Assembly (NCBI RefSeq): GCF_014863405.1
Contig: NZ_JACZZA010000009.1
Span: 62,001-126,000, forward strand
Length of the DNA: 64,000 nucleotides
Direction of reading: 5' to 3'
Origin: Dyella acidiphila
GTDB lineage: Bacteria > Pseudomonadota > Gammaproteobacteria > Xanthomonadales > Rhodanobacteraceae
Made by a program: the position numbers and the translations under genes. The notes beneath the pieces were generated by a model that did not search any database, was not told where the DNA came from, and saw only the letters and a program-made list of their open reading frames with translations. Of this stretch, positions 43,508 to 51,773 are shown in pieces; the stretch's first letter is position 1; every line of letters starts with the position of its first letter.

Positions 43508-45025
43508 ATGGAATCGGCAGGTTTTTCGCATTGGCTGGTGGTGCTGGTGGAAACCTTCGCACTGTTGTTTGTGCTGCTGCTGGCGATCGTCATCCTGGTG
43601 GTGCTGGTGGTGTGGGTGCTGGATCGCAATCAGACGCACAATTCTGTTTTGCGCAATTACCCGGTCATCGGTCACTTCCGCTACTGGTTCCTGCATCTGG
43701 GCGAATTCTTCCGCCAGTACCTGTATTCCAGCGACCGCGAAGAATTGCCGTTCAATCGCGCGCAGCGCATGTGGGTCTATCGCGCGGCGAAGAATTCGGA
43801 GAACACCAACTCTTTCGGCTCCACCCGCGACCTGCGCGGCGAAGGCGTGCCGTTCTTCGTCAATGCGGCATTCCCTGCGTTGGGCGATCACCACGTGGAA
43901 CCGAAGCCGGTGCGCATCGGGCCGTTCGCGCGCGAGCCGTATGACCACGCATCGTTCTTCAATATTTCGGCGATGAGCTTCGGTGCCTTGTCGGCGCCGG
44001 CAGTGCGCGCGCTTTCGTTCGGCGCGGCCAAGGCCGGCATCTGGATGGATACCGGCGAGGGCGGCCTGGCGCCGTATCACCTGGAAGGCGGCTGCGACAT
44101 CGTGTTCGAGATCGGCACCGCCAAGTACGGCGTGCGTACGCCGGACGGCAAGCTGGACGACGAGAAACTGCTGGCGATCAGTGCGCACAAGCAGGTGAAG
44201 ATGATCAGCATCAAGCTCGGGCAGGGGGCCAAGCCCGGCATGGGCGGCCTGCTGCCGGCGGCCAAGGTCACGCCGGAAATCGCGGCCATCCGCGGCATTC
44301 CGGTGGGCCAGGATTCGCAAAGCCCGAACCGCCATCTCGACATCGGCAATGTGCAGCAGTTGCTGGATTCGGTTGTGCACATCCGCCGCCTCACCGGCAA
44401 GCCGACCGGCTTCAAGGCAGTGTTCGGCGGCATGGAATGGATCGAGGAACTCTGCGCCGAGATCAGGCAGCGCGGCATCGAGAGCGCGCCGGATTTCATC
44501 ATCGTGGACGGTTCCGAAGGCGGCACCGGCGCCGCACCGCAGACCTTGATGGAAGGTGTGGGCCTGCCCTTGCACGAAGCCTTGCCGGCGCTGGTCAACA
44601 CCTTGATCGAGCAGGGCGTGCGCGATCGCATCAAGGTGATCTGCTCAGGCAAATGCATTACCGCCTATGACGTGGCCTGGGCCTTGTCGATGGGCGCGGA
44701 TTTCGTCAATTCGGCGCGCGGCTTCATGCTGGCGCTGGGCTGCATCCAATCGCTGCAGTGCAATCGCAACACCTGTCCCACCGGCATCACTACCCAGAAT
44801 GCGCGCCTGCAGCGTGGCCTGGTGGTGACCGACAAGAGCGAGCGCGTTGCGCACTACGCGCAGAACGTGATGCATGAAGTGGGCATCATTGCGCACAGCT
44901 GTGGCGTGGACGATCCGCGTGAACTGGATCGCACGCATTGCCGCGTGGTGGGCGACGACGGCATCTCGGTGCCGCTGATCAAGCTGTTCCCGTATCCGAA
45001 GGGAACGCTGGCGCAGGAGGCCTGA
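43508..45025 (+). CDS. Membrane-anchored glutamate-synthase-like FMN protein
   Basis: A 505-residue protein: a very hydrophobic N-terminal anchor (about residues 11-38), then the FMN-binding TIM barrel of the glutamate synthase large subunit (SAMSFGALSAPAVRALSFGA; GGLLPAAKVTPEIAAIRGI; IIVDGSEGGTGAAPQ). The 3Fe-4S ligands are kept as C-x5-C-x4-C in CIQSLQCNRNTCPTGI. There is no amidotransferase domain and no small-subunit gene nearby, so it is not a normal GOGAT. Start at ATG 43508 has GGAG 8 nt upstream. Reaction unknown. Confidence 0.9.
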   Translation: MESAGFSHWLVVLVETFALLFVLLLAIVILVVLVVWVLDRNQTHNSVLRNYPVIGHFRYWFLHLGEFFRQYLYSSDREELPFNRAQRMWVYRAAKNSENTNSFGSTRDLRGEGVPFFVNAAFPALGDHHVEPKPVRIGPFAREPYDHASFFNISAMSFGALSAPAVRALSFGAAKAGIWMDTGEGGLAPYHLEGGCDIVFEIGTAKYGVRTPDGKLDDEKLLAISAHKQVKMISIKLGQGAKPGMGGLLPAAKVTPEIAAIRGIPVGQDSQSPNRHLDIGNVQQLLDSVVHIRRLTGKPTGFKAVFGGMEWIEELCAEIRQRGIESAPDFIIVDGSEGGTGAAPQTLMEGVGLPLHEALPALVNTLIEQGVRDRIKVICSGKCITAYDVAWALSMGADFVNSARGFMLALGCIQSLQCNRNTCPTGITTQNARLQRGLVVTDKSERVAHYAQNVMHEVGIIAHSCGVDDPRELDRTHCRVVGDDGISVPLIKLFPYPKGTLAQEA

Positions 45026-45050
45026 TGCCGGCCTGCGCGGTCGGCTGCCG

Positions 45051-45761
45051 CTATGTCTGCGGCATGTCGACCCAGCCGTCCGCGGTGCGTATCTGCAGCG
45101 GGCGGAAGCGGCGCTTGTAGTCCATCTTGGAATGGTTTTCGATCCAGAAGCCCAGATACACCCACGGTATGCCCCGGCGGCGGGCCAGCGCCACCTGCTG
45201 CAGGATCGCAAAAGTACCCAGGCTGCGTTCCTGCTCGTCCGGGTCGTAAAACGTGTAGACGGCTGAAATGCCGCTGGCGCAGATATCGGTCACGGCCACC
45301 GCAAGCAGGCGTTCGCCCAAGTGCAATTCCAGGAACACCGTGGGACTCCACGGCGCGGTCAGGAAACGGCGGAAATCGCTGGCCTCGGCTTCGTCCATGC
45401 CGCCGCCGGGGTGGCGCGTGCGCAGATAGCGCGAGTACAGCGCATGGCGTTCGCTGTTGTAGCCGGCCATGCGCTCGCTGACTTTCAGGTCGGCATTGCG
45501 CTTCAGGCACCGGCGCTGTGCGCGGTCCGGTTTGAAATTCGCCACGTCGATGCGGCACGGCGTGCAGGCATGACAGTTGGGGCAATGCGGGAAATACAGA
45601 TGGCCGCCGGCGCGGCGAAAGCCATGATCGAGGGCGGCGCCATACAGCCGATCCAGTTGCGGAGCGGCTGGGTCGATCACCAGATTCTGTGCCGTGCGCC
45701 CGGCGAAATACCCGCAGGCGTGCGGCAAGGTCTGGAACAGGCGGACGTGATCGGAGCGCAT
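45051..45761 (-). CDS. bpt: Aspartate/glutamate leucyltransferase (Bpt)
   Basis: A 236-residue aminoacyl-tRNA-protein transferase of the N-degron pathway, adding Leu to proteins with N-terminal Asp or Glu. Typical features are CGYFAGRTAQNLVIDP near the N-terminus (metal or heme-binding Cys in related ATE proteins), GHLYFPHCPNCHACTPCRID with a Cys cluster, and WVYLGFWIENHSKMDYK near the end. Last gene of a minus-strand run (amidase, tesB, DUF2007, bpt). Confidence 0.93.
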   Translation of the reverse strand: MRSDHVRLFQTLPHACGYFAGRTAQNLVIDPAAPQLDRLYGAALDHGFRRAGGHLYFPHCPNCHACTPCRIDVANFKPDRAQRRCLKRNADLKVSERMAGYNSERHALYSRYLRTRHPGGGMDEAEASDFRRFLTAPWSPTVFLELHLGERLLAVAVTDICASGISAVYTFYDPDEQERSLGTFAILQQVALARRRGIPWVYLGFWIENHSKMDYKRRFRPLQIRTADGWVDMPQT

Positions 45762-45804
45762 GGGGCGATTCTATGACCGCCGCCGGCTGCCGTGGCAAGC
45801 GATT

Positions 45805-46203
45805 TCAGAGCACGTGCAGGTAGTGCAGTGCCAGCACCATGAACACGCCCAGGATCGCCAGCAGGGCGATTCGCCGGACTCGCGCCACCGTGTGCTCGCG
45901 CCGCGTGTACATGGCCTGCACGGGATTGCGCTCGGCAGCCAGTTCCTCGCTGTAGCGGACGACCGGCTCGATGCCGAGCTGGCGCAGCAATTCGCGCGCC
46001 TTGGTGTAATCGTCGGCGCGGTTCACCCACACCTGCGGCCAGCTGTCGCGATTATCGCGGCGCTGCGAGTAGCTGAAGCGCTGATAGGTCGGACGGTTCC
46101 AGTTGGAACGATTGGTGATCGTGGTCTCGACACCGTTTTCGGCCATGTAGGCCGCAACACGGTCGATGTTTTCCTGGCGGGGCGAGCTGTAGATCTGGCG
46201 CAT
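45805..46203 (-). CDS. DUF2007-like protein with a C-terminal transmembrane helix
   Basis: A 132-residue protein beginning with IYSSPRQENIDRVAAYMAEN, the putative signal-transduction (DUF2007) fold, followed by QVWVNRADDYTKARELLRQL and a single membrane helix at about 109-130 (LLAILGVFMVLALHYL). Xanthomonads have homologues labelled pathogenicity-like without proof. It lies 74 nt after tesB and 43 nt before bpt on the same strand. Confidence 0.75.
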   Translation of the reverse strand: MRQIYSSPRQENIDRVAAYMAENGVETTITNRSNWNRPTYQRFSYSQRRDNRDSWPQVWVNRADDYTKARELLRQLGIEPVVRYSEELAAERNPVQAMYTRREHTVARVRRIALLAILGVFMVLALHYLHVL

Positions 46204-46277
46204 GCGGCCAGTTTAGCAGGCTGCACCGCAGGCACTTCGCGCAAACCGGAAGCACCGGCGGTCGCATGCCGTGGGGC

Positions 46278-47147
46278 TCAGCCTTCGCTGCGCAGCCGGA
46301 TCAGGCCTTCCTGCGCGGTAGAGGCCACCAACTGGCCCTCGCGGCTGAAGATCTGTCCACGCGCCAGGCCGCGGGCGCCCTGGGCGGTGGGGCTGTCGAA
46401 GGAGTACAGCAGCCACTCGTCCACCCGGAAGGGGCGATGGAACCACAGCGCGTGGTCCAGGCTGGCCATCTGGATATTGTGGGTGAGATAGGAAATGCCG
46501 TGCGGCAGGGTGGCGGTGCCGATCAGGTGGAAATCCGAGGCATACGCCAGCAGGGCGCGGTGCAATACCGCCGAGTCGCTGACCGGGGCGGTAAGGCGGA
46601 ACCAGATGTGCTGGATCGGCGGCCGCTTGGCCGGATGCATTTCGTCGCGCGGCCAGACCTGGCGGAACTCGAACGGCCCGTCATTGCCTAGCCAGCGCTG
46701 CAGTTTCACCGGCAGGCGCGCCAGTTCTTCCGCAGGTACGTGATGCATCGGCTCCACGTCTTCCGGTGCCGGCACTTCTGGCATGGAGGATTGGTGCTCC
46801 ACGCCTTTTTCCGGAACCTGGAACGAAATCGCCCCATTCAGGATCGGCTGGCCGTGCTGGATCGCCACTACCCGGCGGGAAGAAAACGAGCCACCGTCGC
46901 GGGCGCGCTCGACGCTGTAGACAATCGGTGCGTCGATATCGCCAGCGCGCAGGAAATAGGCGTGCAGCGAATGGGCTTCGCGCGAGGGATCCACCGTCTG
47001 CTGGGCCGCGGCCAGTGCCTGCCCGAGTACCTGTCCGCCGAATACGAAGCGCGTGCCGATATCGCGGCTCTGGCCGCGGAAGAGATTGTCTTCCAGCCGT
47101 TCAAGCTGCAGCAGCTCGACCAATTCTTTGACGTGCGTATCCCGCAT
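46278..47147 (-). CDS. tesB: Acyl-CoA thioesterase II
   Basis: A 289-residue double-hotdog thioesterase hydrolysing medium and long acyl-CoAs. RGQSRDIGTRFVFGGQVLGQ near the N-terminus, then SLHAYFLRAGD, and the C-terminal hotdog with YASDFHLIGTATLPHG (catalytic Asp) and SLDHALWFHRPFRVDEWLLY are diagnostic. ATG at 47147 is chosen because GGAG lies 10 nt upstream and a TATAAT -10 element (47179-47184) would put the transcript start only about 4 nt from an earlier ATG at 47168. Confidence 0.95.
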   Translation of the reverse strand: MRDTHVKELVELLQLERLEDNLFRGQSRDIGTRFVFGGQVLGQALAAAQQTVDPSREAHSLHAYFLRAGDIDAPIVYSVERARDGGSFSSRRVVAIQHGQPILNGAISFQVPEKGVEHQSSMPEVPAPEDVEPMHHVPAEELARLPVKLQRWLGNDGPFEFRQVWPRDEMHPAKRPPIQHIWFRLTAPVSDSAVLHRALLAYASDFHLIGTATLPHGISYLTHNIQMASLDHALWFHRPFRVDEWLLYSFDSPTAQGARGLARGQIFSREGQLVASTAQEGLIRLRSEG

Positions 47148-47178
47148 TGCGGCCAATTCTCCGGGCATAAGACCGTCG

Positions 47179-47184
47179 ATTATA
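47179..47184 (-). promoter_or_regulatory. Consensus -10 for tesB
   Basis: A perfect TATAAT on the minus strand overlapping the stop codon of the upstream amidase gene. CGGACA with a 16-bp gap is the best -35. The implied leader to ATG 47147 is about 25 nt. Confidence 0.55.
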
Positions 47185-47752
47185 GCGGGGCGGCGGCGCC
47201 TGTCCGTTGCAGGCCGCTGTCCCGGAGCACTTCGGCCCAGGGAAACTGCGGTCCGGGATCGAGCTTGCGCGGCACTTGCTTGCCCGGATCGTCGCTGGCC
47301 GGCACGCGGGCGGTATCCAGGTCCTCGTGGCCGGCAATCTCGTGCAGGTTGGGGAATTCCACGCGCAACTGCGCCAGCAGTGCGCGCAAGGCGGCGATCT
47401 GCGCGGCTGTGTAGGGTTCGGTCATGGTCTGCCGGCGCGAGTCGAACCAGTCGGGGTAGCGCCCCCGATTGACCAGCTCGATACCGATCGACGGCGGGTT
47501 GTAGCCGCGCACGTGGTTGGCGACCCGGGTGCCGGGCACATACCGGTATACCGCGCCGTCCCGGTCGATGTAGTAGTGGCCGCTATTACCGGCGCCGCTT
47601 TCATACAGCACCTTCTCGCCGTATTCGCGGGCGGTGGCCAGATCCGGCAATTCGGTGCAATGGATGACCACCAGGGTGACCGCACTGGCCGGGCGCTCCG
47701 GCAGCTTGGCGACGTAAGGCAGCGGTTGGTCGTGGATGGTCAGCGCAGGCAT
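47180..47752 (-). CDS. N-acetylmuramoyl-L-alanine amidase, AmpD-like
   Basis: A 190-residue amidase_2 family enzyme. VVIHCTELPD provides the first zinc His, GHYYIDRDGAVYRYV and ANHVRGYNPPSIGIELVN the central strands, and EIAGHEDLDTARVPASDDPG the second His and Asp/Lys region. No signal peptide is visible from ATG 47752, so a cytoplasmic AmpD-like recycling role is likely; the C-terminal part is longer than minimal AmpD domains. No ampG or ampR is nearby. Confidence 0.85.
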   Translation of the reverse strand: MPALTIHDQPLPYVAKLPERPASAVTLVVIHCTELPDLATAREYGEKVLYESGAGNSGHYYIDRDGAVYRYVPGTRVANHVRGYNPPSIGIELVNRGRYPDWFDSRRQTMTEPYTAAQIAALRALLAQLRVEFPNLHEIAGHEDLDTARVPASDDPGKQVPRKLDPGPQFPWAEVLRDSGLQRTGAAAPL

Positions 47753-47900
47753 GCGGGCAGTCTTGCATAAGCGGGAAGAGGGATGGATAGCGCGGGGAGC
47801 GACAGACAGATCTTGCGCTCGCATCCCCCTCATTCTGGAGACTTCTCACACGGCAACAGGGCTATCATGCGCGTCCTGTTGTGCGCTCAAGGAGGCCCTC

Positions 47901-48428
47901 ATGCCCGGACACGTCATACTCTCCCACGGTTCGGATACCGGTCCGGATGCGACCAAGGTCAGCATGTTGGCTCAGGTCGCCGAGGCGATGGGTTGGAGCA
48001 CCGAGCGCCCGGACTATCGCCAGGACGATGCCCTGGGCCATGCCGGCTCGGTGGCGCCGCGGATCGCCCGGCTGCATGAGCGGATTGCCGCAAGTTCCAC
48101 GCCGCCGGTATTGGTCGGCTCGAGCATGGGTGCATTCGTCTCGGGCCTGGCGTCGCTCGAGCAGCCGGTGGCCGGCCTGTTCCTGCTGGCCACGCCATCG
48201 CTGATCCCGGATAGCGATTTCGCCTTCGATCTGCGCGAGGACGTGCCCACCTTGCTGATCCACGGGTGGCAGGACGAGGTCTGCCCGCTGGATGAGATCT
48301 ATGAATTCGCCCGCCGCCGTTACCTGCCGCTGCTGGTGCTGGACGACGATCACCGCCTGAGCGGGCATGTCGACGAACTCGGCCGGCAGTTCGGCTTTTT
48401 CCTGGAACAACTGGCCAAGCGCGCTTGA
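47901..48428 (+). CDS. Small alpha/beta-hydrolase
   Basis: A 175-residue hydrolase with a compact fold: LSHGSDTGPDATK near the N-terminus, nucleophile Ser in VGSSMGAFVSG, Asp in LIHGWQDEVCP and His in LDDDHRLSGH. The family is a short serine hydrolase without lid; its substrate is unknown. AAGGAGG 5 nt before ATG 47901. Its TGA overlaps the TTG start of rlmKL. Confidence 0.85.
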   Translation: MPGHVILSHGSDTGPDATKVSMLAQVAEAMGWSTERPDYRQDDALGHAGSVAPRIARLHERIAASSTPPVLVGSSMGAFVSGLASLEQPVAGLFLLATPSLIPDSDFAFDLREDVPTLLIHGWQDEVCPLDEIYEFARRRYLPLLVLDDDHRLSGHVDELGRQFGFFLEQLAKRA

Positions 48429-50623
48429 ACAACTTTTTTGCAACCTGCCCCAAGGGCCTCGAATATTTGCTGCGCGATGAACTGATCGCGCTGGGCGGCA
48501 GCGATGTGCACGAGGCGCTCGCCGGTGTGCGTTTTTCGGGCACGCTCGAAACCGCCTATCGCGCCTGCCTGTGGTCGCGCCTGGCCAGCCGCATTCTGTT
48601 GCCGATCGCCGAGTTCGAAGCCGCTTCCGACGATGCCTTGTACGCAGGTGTGCAGGCGATCGACTGGTCGCAGCATCTGGCGCAGCACGCCACCCTTGCG
48701 GTGGATGCCAATACCGCACAGAGCAAAATGGCGCACAGCCAGTTCCTGGCCCAGCGCGTAAAAGACGCGGTGGTCGACCAGTTCCGCCAGCGCGGGCAGG
48801 AACGCCCCGGCGTGGATACGGAGGAGCCGGATGTACGCATCAATCTGCGCCTGCGGCGCGATCGCGCTACCGTCTCGATCGACTTGGCGGGCGCGCCGCT
48901 GCACCGTCGTGGCTGGCGCGAACAACAAGGCGACGCACCACTGAAGGAAAATCTCGCCGCCGCCATGCTGCTGCGCGCAGGCTGGCCGGCGGTGTATGCC
49001 GAAGGCGGCGGCCTGCTCGATCCGATGTGCGGTTCCGGCACGCTGCTGATCGAAGGCGCGCTGATGGTGGCCGACGTGGCACCTGGCTTGCGTCGCACCT
49101 ATTACGGATTTCTGGGCTGGCAGCAGCACGATATTGCGCTCTGGCGCCAGCTGCTGGACGAGGCGCGCCAGCGCGCCGATGCCGGTCTGCCGGCGCTGCG
49201 CAGCTGCTTCTTCGGCTCCGATGCCGATCCACGCATGGTGCAGACCGCCAAGCGCAACGCGCAGGAAGCCGGCGTGGCCGGCTTCTTTACCCTCGATCGG
49301 CACGATGCCTTGCACGTGACGCCGCCACCGGGCTTCGCCAACGGCCTGGTGATTACCAATCCACCCTATGGTGAACGCCTCGGCGATCGCGAGACCTTGC
49401 CCAAGTTCTATCGAACCTTGGGCGAACTCTTGCGCGACCGCTTTACCGGCTGGCGCGCCGCCATCCTCGCTGGCGATGCGGAGCTTGGGCGTGCCACCAC
49501 CTTGCGCCCGGAAAAGAAATACACGCTCTACAACGGCGCCCTCGAAACCGTGCTGCTGATTTTCGAGCTGCGCGCGCGCGACGAGACGCCGCGCGAAAAG
49601 CCGCCGCTGTCCGCCGGCGCGCAGATGCTGAAAAACCGGCTGGACAAGAATGTCCGGCATTTGCGCAAGCGCCTGGAGCGCGAAGGCATTCATGCCTGGC
49701 GGGCATACGATCAGGATCTGCCCGAATACGCGGCGGCCATCGATGTCTACACCGATACGGCCGGCGCCACCCATCTGCATATCCAGGAATACCGCGCCCC
49801 CGCGGATATCCCCGAAGATGTGGCGCGCACCCGCATGCGCGAGATCGCACGCGTGGCCGGCGAAACCTTCGAGGTGCCGCGCACGCGCATTGCCGTGAAA
49901 ACGCGCGAACGCGGCAAGGGCGGCTCGAAATACGGGCAGTTCGATCAGCGCGGCGAATTTATCGAAGTGGAAGAGGGCGGCCTGCAGTTCCTGGTGAATC
50001 TCTACGATTATCTGGATACCGGCCTATTCCTCGACCACCGCCTGGTTCGTGCGAAGTTGCGCGAGCTGGCGAACGGGCGGCGCTTCCTGAACCTGTTTGC
50101 CTATACCGCCACCGCCAGTGTCTACGCGGCAGCCGGCGGCGCGCGCGATACCACCACGGTCGATCTTTCCGGCACCTATCTTGAATGGGCATCGCGGAAT
50201 CTTGCGCTGAATGGGTTCACCGGCGCACACCACCGGCTGGTGCAGTCCGATGCATTCGACTTCCTGCGGCACGCGCGCGAGCGGTACGGGCTGATCTACG
50301 TCGATCCGCCGACCTTCTCCAATTCCAAACGTGCCGACGATTTCGACGTGCAGCGCGACCACGCCAAACTGCTGCTGGCTTGCGCCGATCATCTCAATAG
50401 CGATGGCGTGATCTTGTTTTCCAACAACTTCCGCCGCTTCACGCTCGACCGGGAAGCCCTGGAAGAGCGGCTCACGATCGAGAATTGGGGCGCTGCCAGC
50501 ATCCCGTTCGATTTCGCCCGCCGCGCCAATATTCATGACTGCTGGCTGCTGCGTTTGAAGGGGGCGGCGGGGGCGGCTGAGGGCGGGTTAAATCCGTGGG
50601 ACAACGCCCGCGTAAAGAAGTAA
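48425..50623 (+). CDS. rlmKL: Bifunctional 23S rRNA methyltransferase RlmKL
   Basis: Fused RlmL (m2G2445) and RlmK (m7G2069) methyltransferase. The 732-residue protein has THUMP at residues 40-150, the RlmL methyltransferase (LLDPMCGSGTLLIEGALM; VITNPPYGERLGD) and the C-terminal RlmK (FLNLFAYTATASVYAAAGGA; YVDPPTFSNSKR). It starts with TTG overlapping the preceding hydrolase stop; the sequence NNFFATCPKGLEYLL matches the expected RlmKL beginning, so no later start is needed. Confidence 0.95.
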   Translation: MNNFFATCPKGLEYLLRDELIALGGSDVHEALAGVRFSGTLETAYRACLWSRLASRILLPIAEFEAASDDALYAGVQAIDWSQHLAQHATLAVDANTAQSKMAHSQFLAQRVKDAVVDQFRQRGQERPGVDTEEPDVRINLRLRRDRATVSIDLAGAPLHRRGWREQQGDAPLKENLAAAMLLRAGWPAVYAEGGGLLDPMCGSGTLLIEGALMVADVAPGLRRTYYGFLGWQQHDIALWRQLLDEARQRADAGLPALRSCFFGSDADPRMVQTAKRNAQEAGVAGFFTLDRHDALHVTPPPGFANGLVITNPPYGERLGDRETLPKFYRTLGELLRDRFTGWRAAILAGDAELGRATTLRPEKKYTLYNGALETVLLIFELRARDETPREKPPLSAGAQMLKNRLDKNVRHLRKRLEREGIHAWRAYDQDLPEYAAAIDVYTDTAGATHLHIQEYRAPADIPEDVARTRMREIARVAGETFEVPRTRIAVKTRERGKGGSKYGQFDQRGEFIEVEEGGLQFLVNLYDYLDTGLFLDHRLVRAKLRELANGRRFLNLFAYTATASVYAAAGGARDTTTVDLSGTYLEWASRNLALNGFTGAHHRLVQSDAFDFLRHARERYGLIYVDPPTFSNSKRADDFDVQRDHAKLLLACADHLNSDGVILFSNNFRRFTLDREALEERLTIENWGAASIPFDFARRANIHDCWLLRLKGAAGAAEGGLNPWDNARVKK

Positions 50624-50686
50624 ACCCTTCAGTACAGATTAAGCGCGCGAGGACGACCATAATTCCCATCTTGACGGAGGTGTGTC

Positions 50687-51082
50687 ATGTCCAAACGTAA
50701 TGTCGGCAAGTTCGTTGCAATCGGCCTGGCTCTCGCCGCGGCCGCGGCTTTGCCGGTAGGCGCATCCGCCCACGGCTGGGGCGGCGGTCCGGGTTGGCAC
50801 GGCGGTTATGGTTATCACGGTGGTTATTACCGCGGTGGCGGTTGCTGCTATCGCGGTGGTTACTGGAGCGGTGGCCGCTGGATCGCTGGCGCGATCGTGG
50901 GTGGTGCAGTGGCAGGCCTCGTCGCCGGTGCCGTAGCGGGTCCGCCGGTTTATTACGCACCGCCGCCGGCCGTGGTTTATGCGCCGGGCACGGTGGTCTA
51001 CCAGGCCGCGCCGCCGCCGGTGGTCACCACGGTGATCACGTCCGATCCTTACCAGACCCGCTACATCGGTCCGGCATACTGA
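50687..51082 (+). CDS. Secreted glycine/tyrosine-rich protein with a glycine zipper
   Basis: A 131-residue exported protein: signal peptide (about 1-28, ending GASA-HG), a Gly/Tyr/His-rich segment (GYGYHGGYYRGGGCCYRGG), a glycine-zipper-like hydrophobic stretch (IAGAIVGGAVAGLVAGAVAG) and a Pro/Val-rich tail (YYAPPPAVVYAPG). Similar proteins are common in Xanthomonadales and Burkholderia with no known function. GGAGG upstream supports ATG 50687; a terminator follows. Confidence 0.8.
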   Translation: MSKRNVGKFVAIGLALAAAAALPVGASAHGWGGGPGWHGGYGYHGGYYRGGGCCYRGGYWSGGRWIAGAIVGGAVAGLVAGAVAGPPVYYAPPPAVVYAPGTVVYQAAPPPVVTTVITSDPYQTRYIGPAY

Positions 51083-51099
51083 TCAAGGCGTAGATGATG

Positions 51100-51130
51100 A
51101 AAGAGCCCGGCTTGCGCCGGGCTCTTTTTT
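51100..51130. terminator. Bidirectional intrinsic terminator
   Basis: AAGAGCCCGGC (51101-51111) pairs with GCCGGGCTCTT (51115-51125), followed by a T-run on the plus strand and preceded by A's on the left. It ends the glycine-rich gene and, on the minus strand, the DUF6491 gene whose stop is at 51143. Confidence 0.93.
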
Positions 51131-51142
51131 TGTCCAATTAGT

Positions 51143-51589
51143 TCATGGTGTCTTGCTGGGCTGTTGCGAGGTAATGCTGTGGTACTTCGCCTTGGTCCGC
51201 AGGTCGTTGAACGTGGCCTGGTCGATCAGGCTCAAGGACTGGATGGCACACGCGGGTTGATAACGGGCACGTACTTTTTCGCCCACCGCGCCGCAGATGC
51301 GGTCCGGTTGGATGGCCCTGTCCCCCGAGCTGCCGATGAACATCAGGCCCGGGTTGCCGATGCCCAGCTTCTGGCAATCGGCCTGCAGCTTCACCAGGTA
51401 GCGCTGGTAAGGACCGGCCTGCACGATCACGGTCCTGGGGTCGACGATATGCCATTCGTTGATCTGGCTGACGCGCAGGCAGTCGTTGTTGGGCAAGGGC
51501 GTCCGGGGTGGCGTGGATGATTGCGCCCACGCCAGTCCCGCATTTGCTGCAAAGGCAAAAAACAGCACTGCCGAAATGACTGGTCTCAT
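51143..51589 (-). CDS. DUF6491 family exported protein
   Basis: A 148-residue secreted protein with a signal peptide (cleavage near AWAQ). Two Cys-containing segments, NNDCLRVSQINEWHIVD and LVKLQADCQKLG, and a later RICGAVGEKVR suggest disulfides. It matches the DUF6491 proteins of Xanthomonadales, which are uncharacterised. The start at 51589 is preceded by GAGGTGACC. Confidence 0.8.
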   Translation of the reverse strand: MRPVISAVLFFAFAANAGLAWAQSSTPPRTPLPNNDCLRVSQINEWHIVDPRTVIVQAGPYQRYLVKLQADCQKLGIGNPGLMFIGSSGDRAIQPDRICGAVGEKVRARYQPACAIQSLSLIDQATFNDLRTKAKYHSITSQQPSKTP

Positions 51590-51773
51590 AAAGGTCACCT
51601 CTTGGCTGCGTTGATGCGCTGCGGCGATACGGGTACCGCAGCAGCCATATTCCCGCCATGCTCGGATCACATAATATGAACGATGCTTGCGGCATGGTGA
51701 AGACTATGATCGTCCGCTGGTTCATGCTCCACAAGATGTATCGCACCATCTCCATCCGGCTAGTGCCAGTGTC

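Noticed and set aside
50790-50890. Short repeats of GGCGGTTATxx suggestive of a direct-repeat array
   Set aside because: They encode the Gly/Tyr-rich segment of a secreted protein; there are no spacers, so not a CRISPR array.
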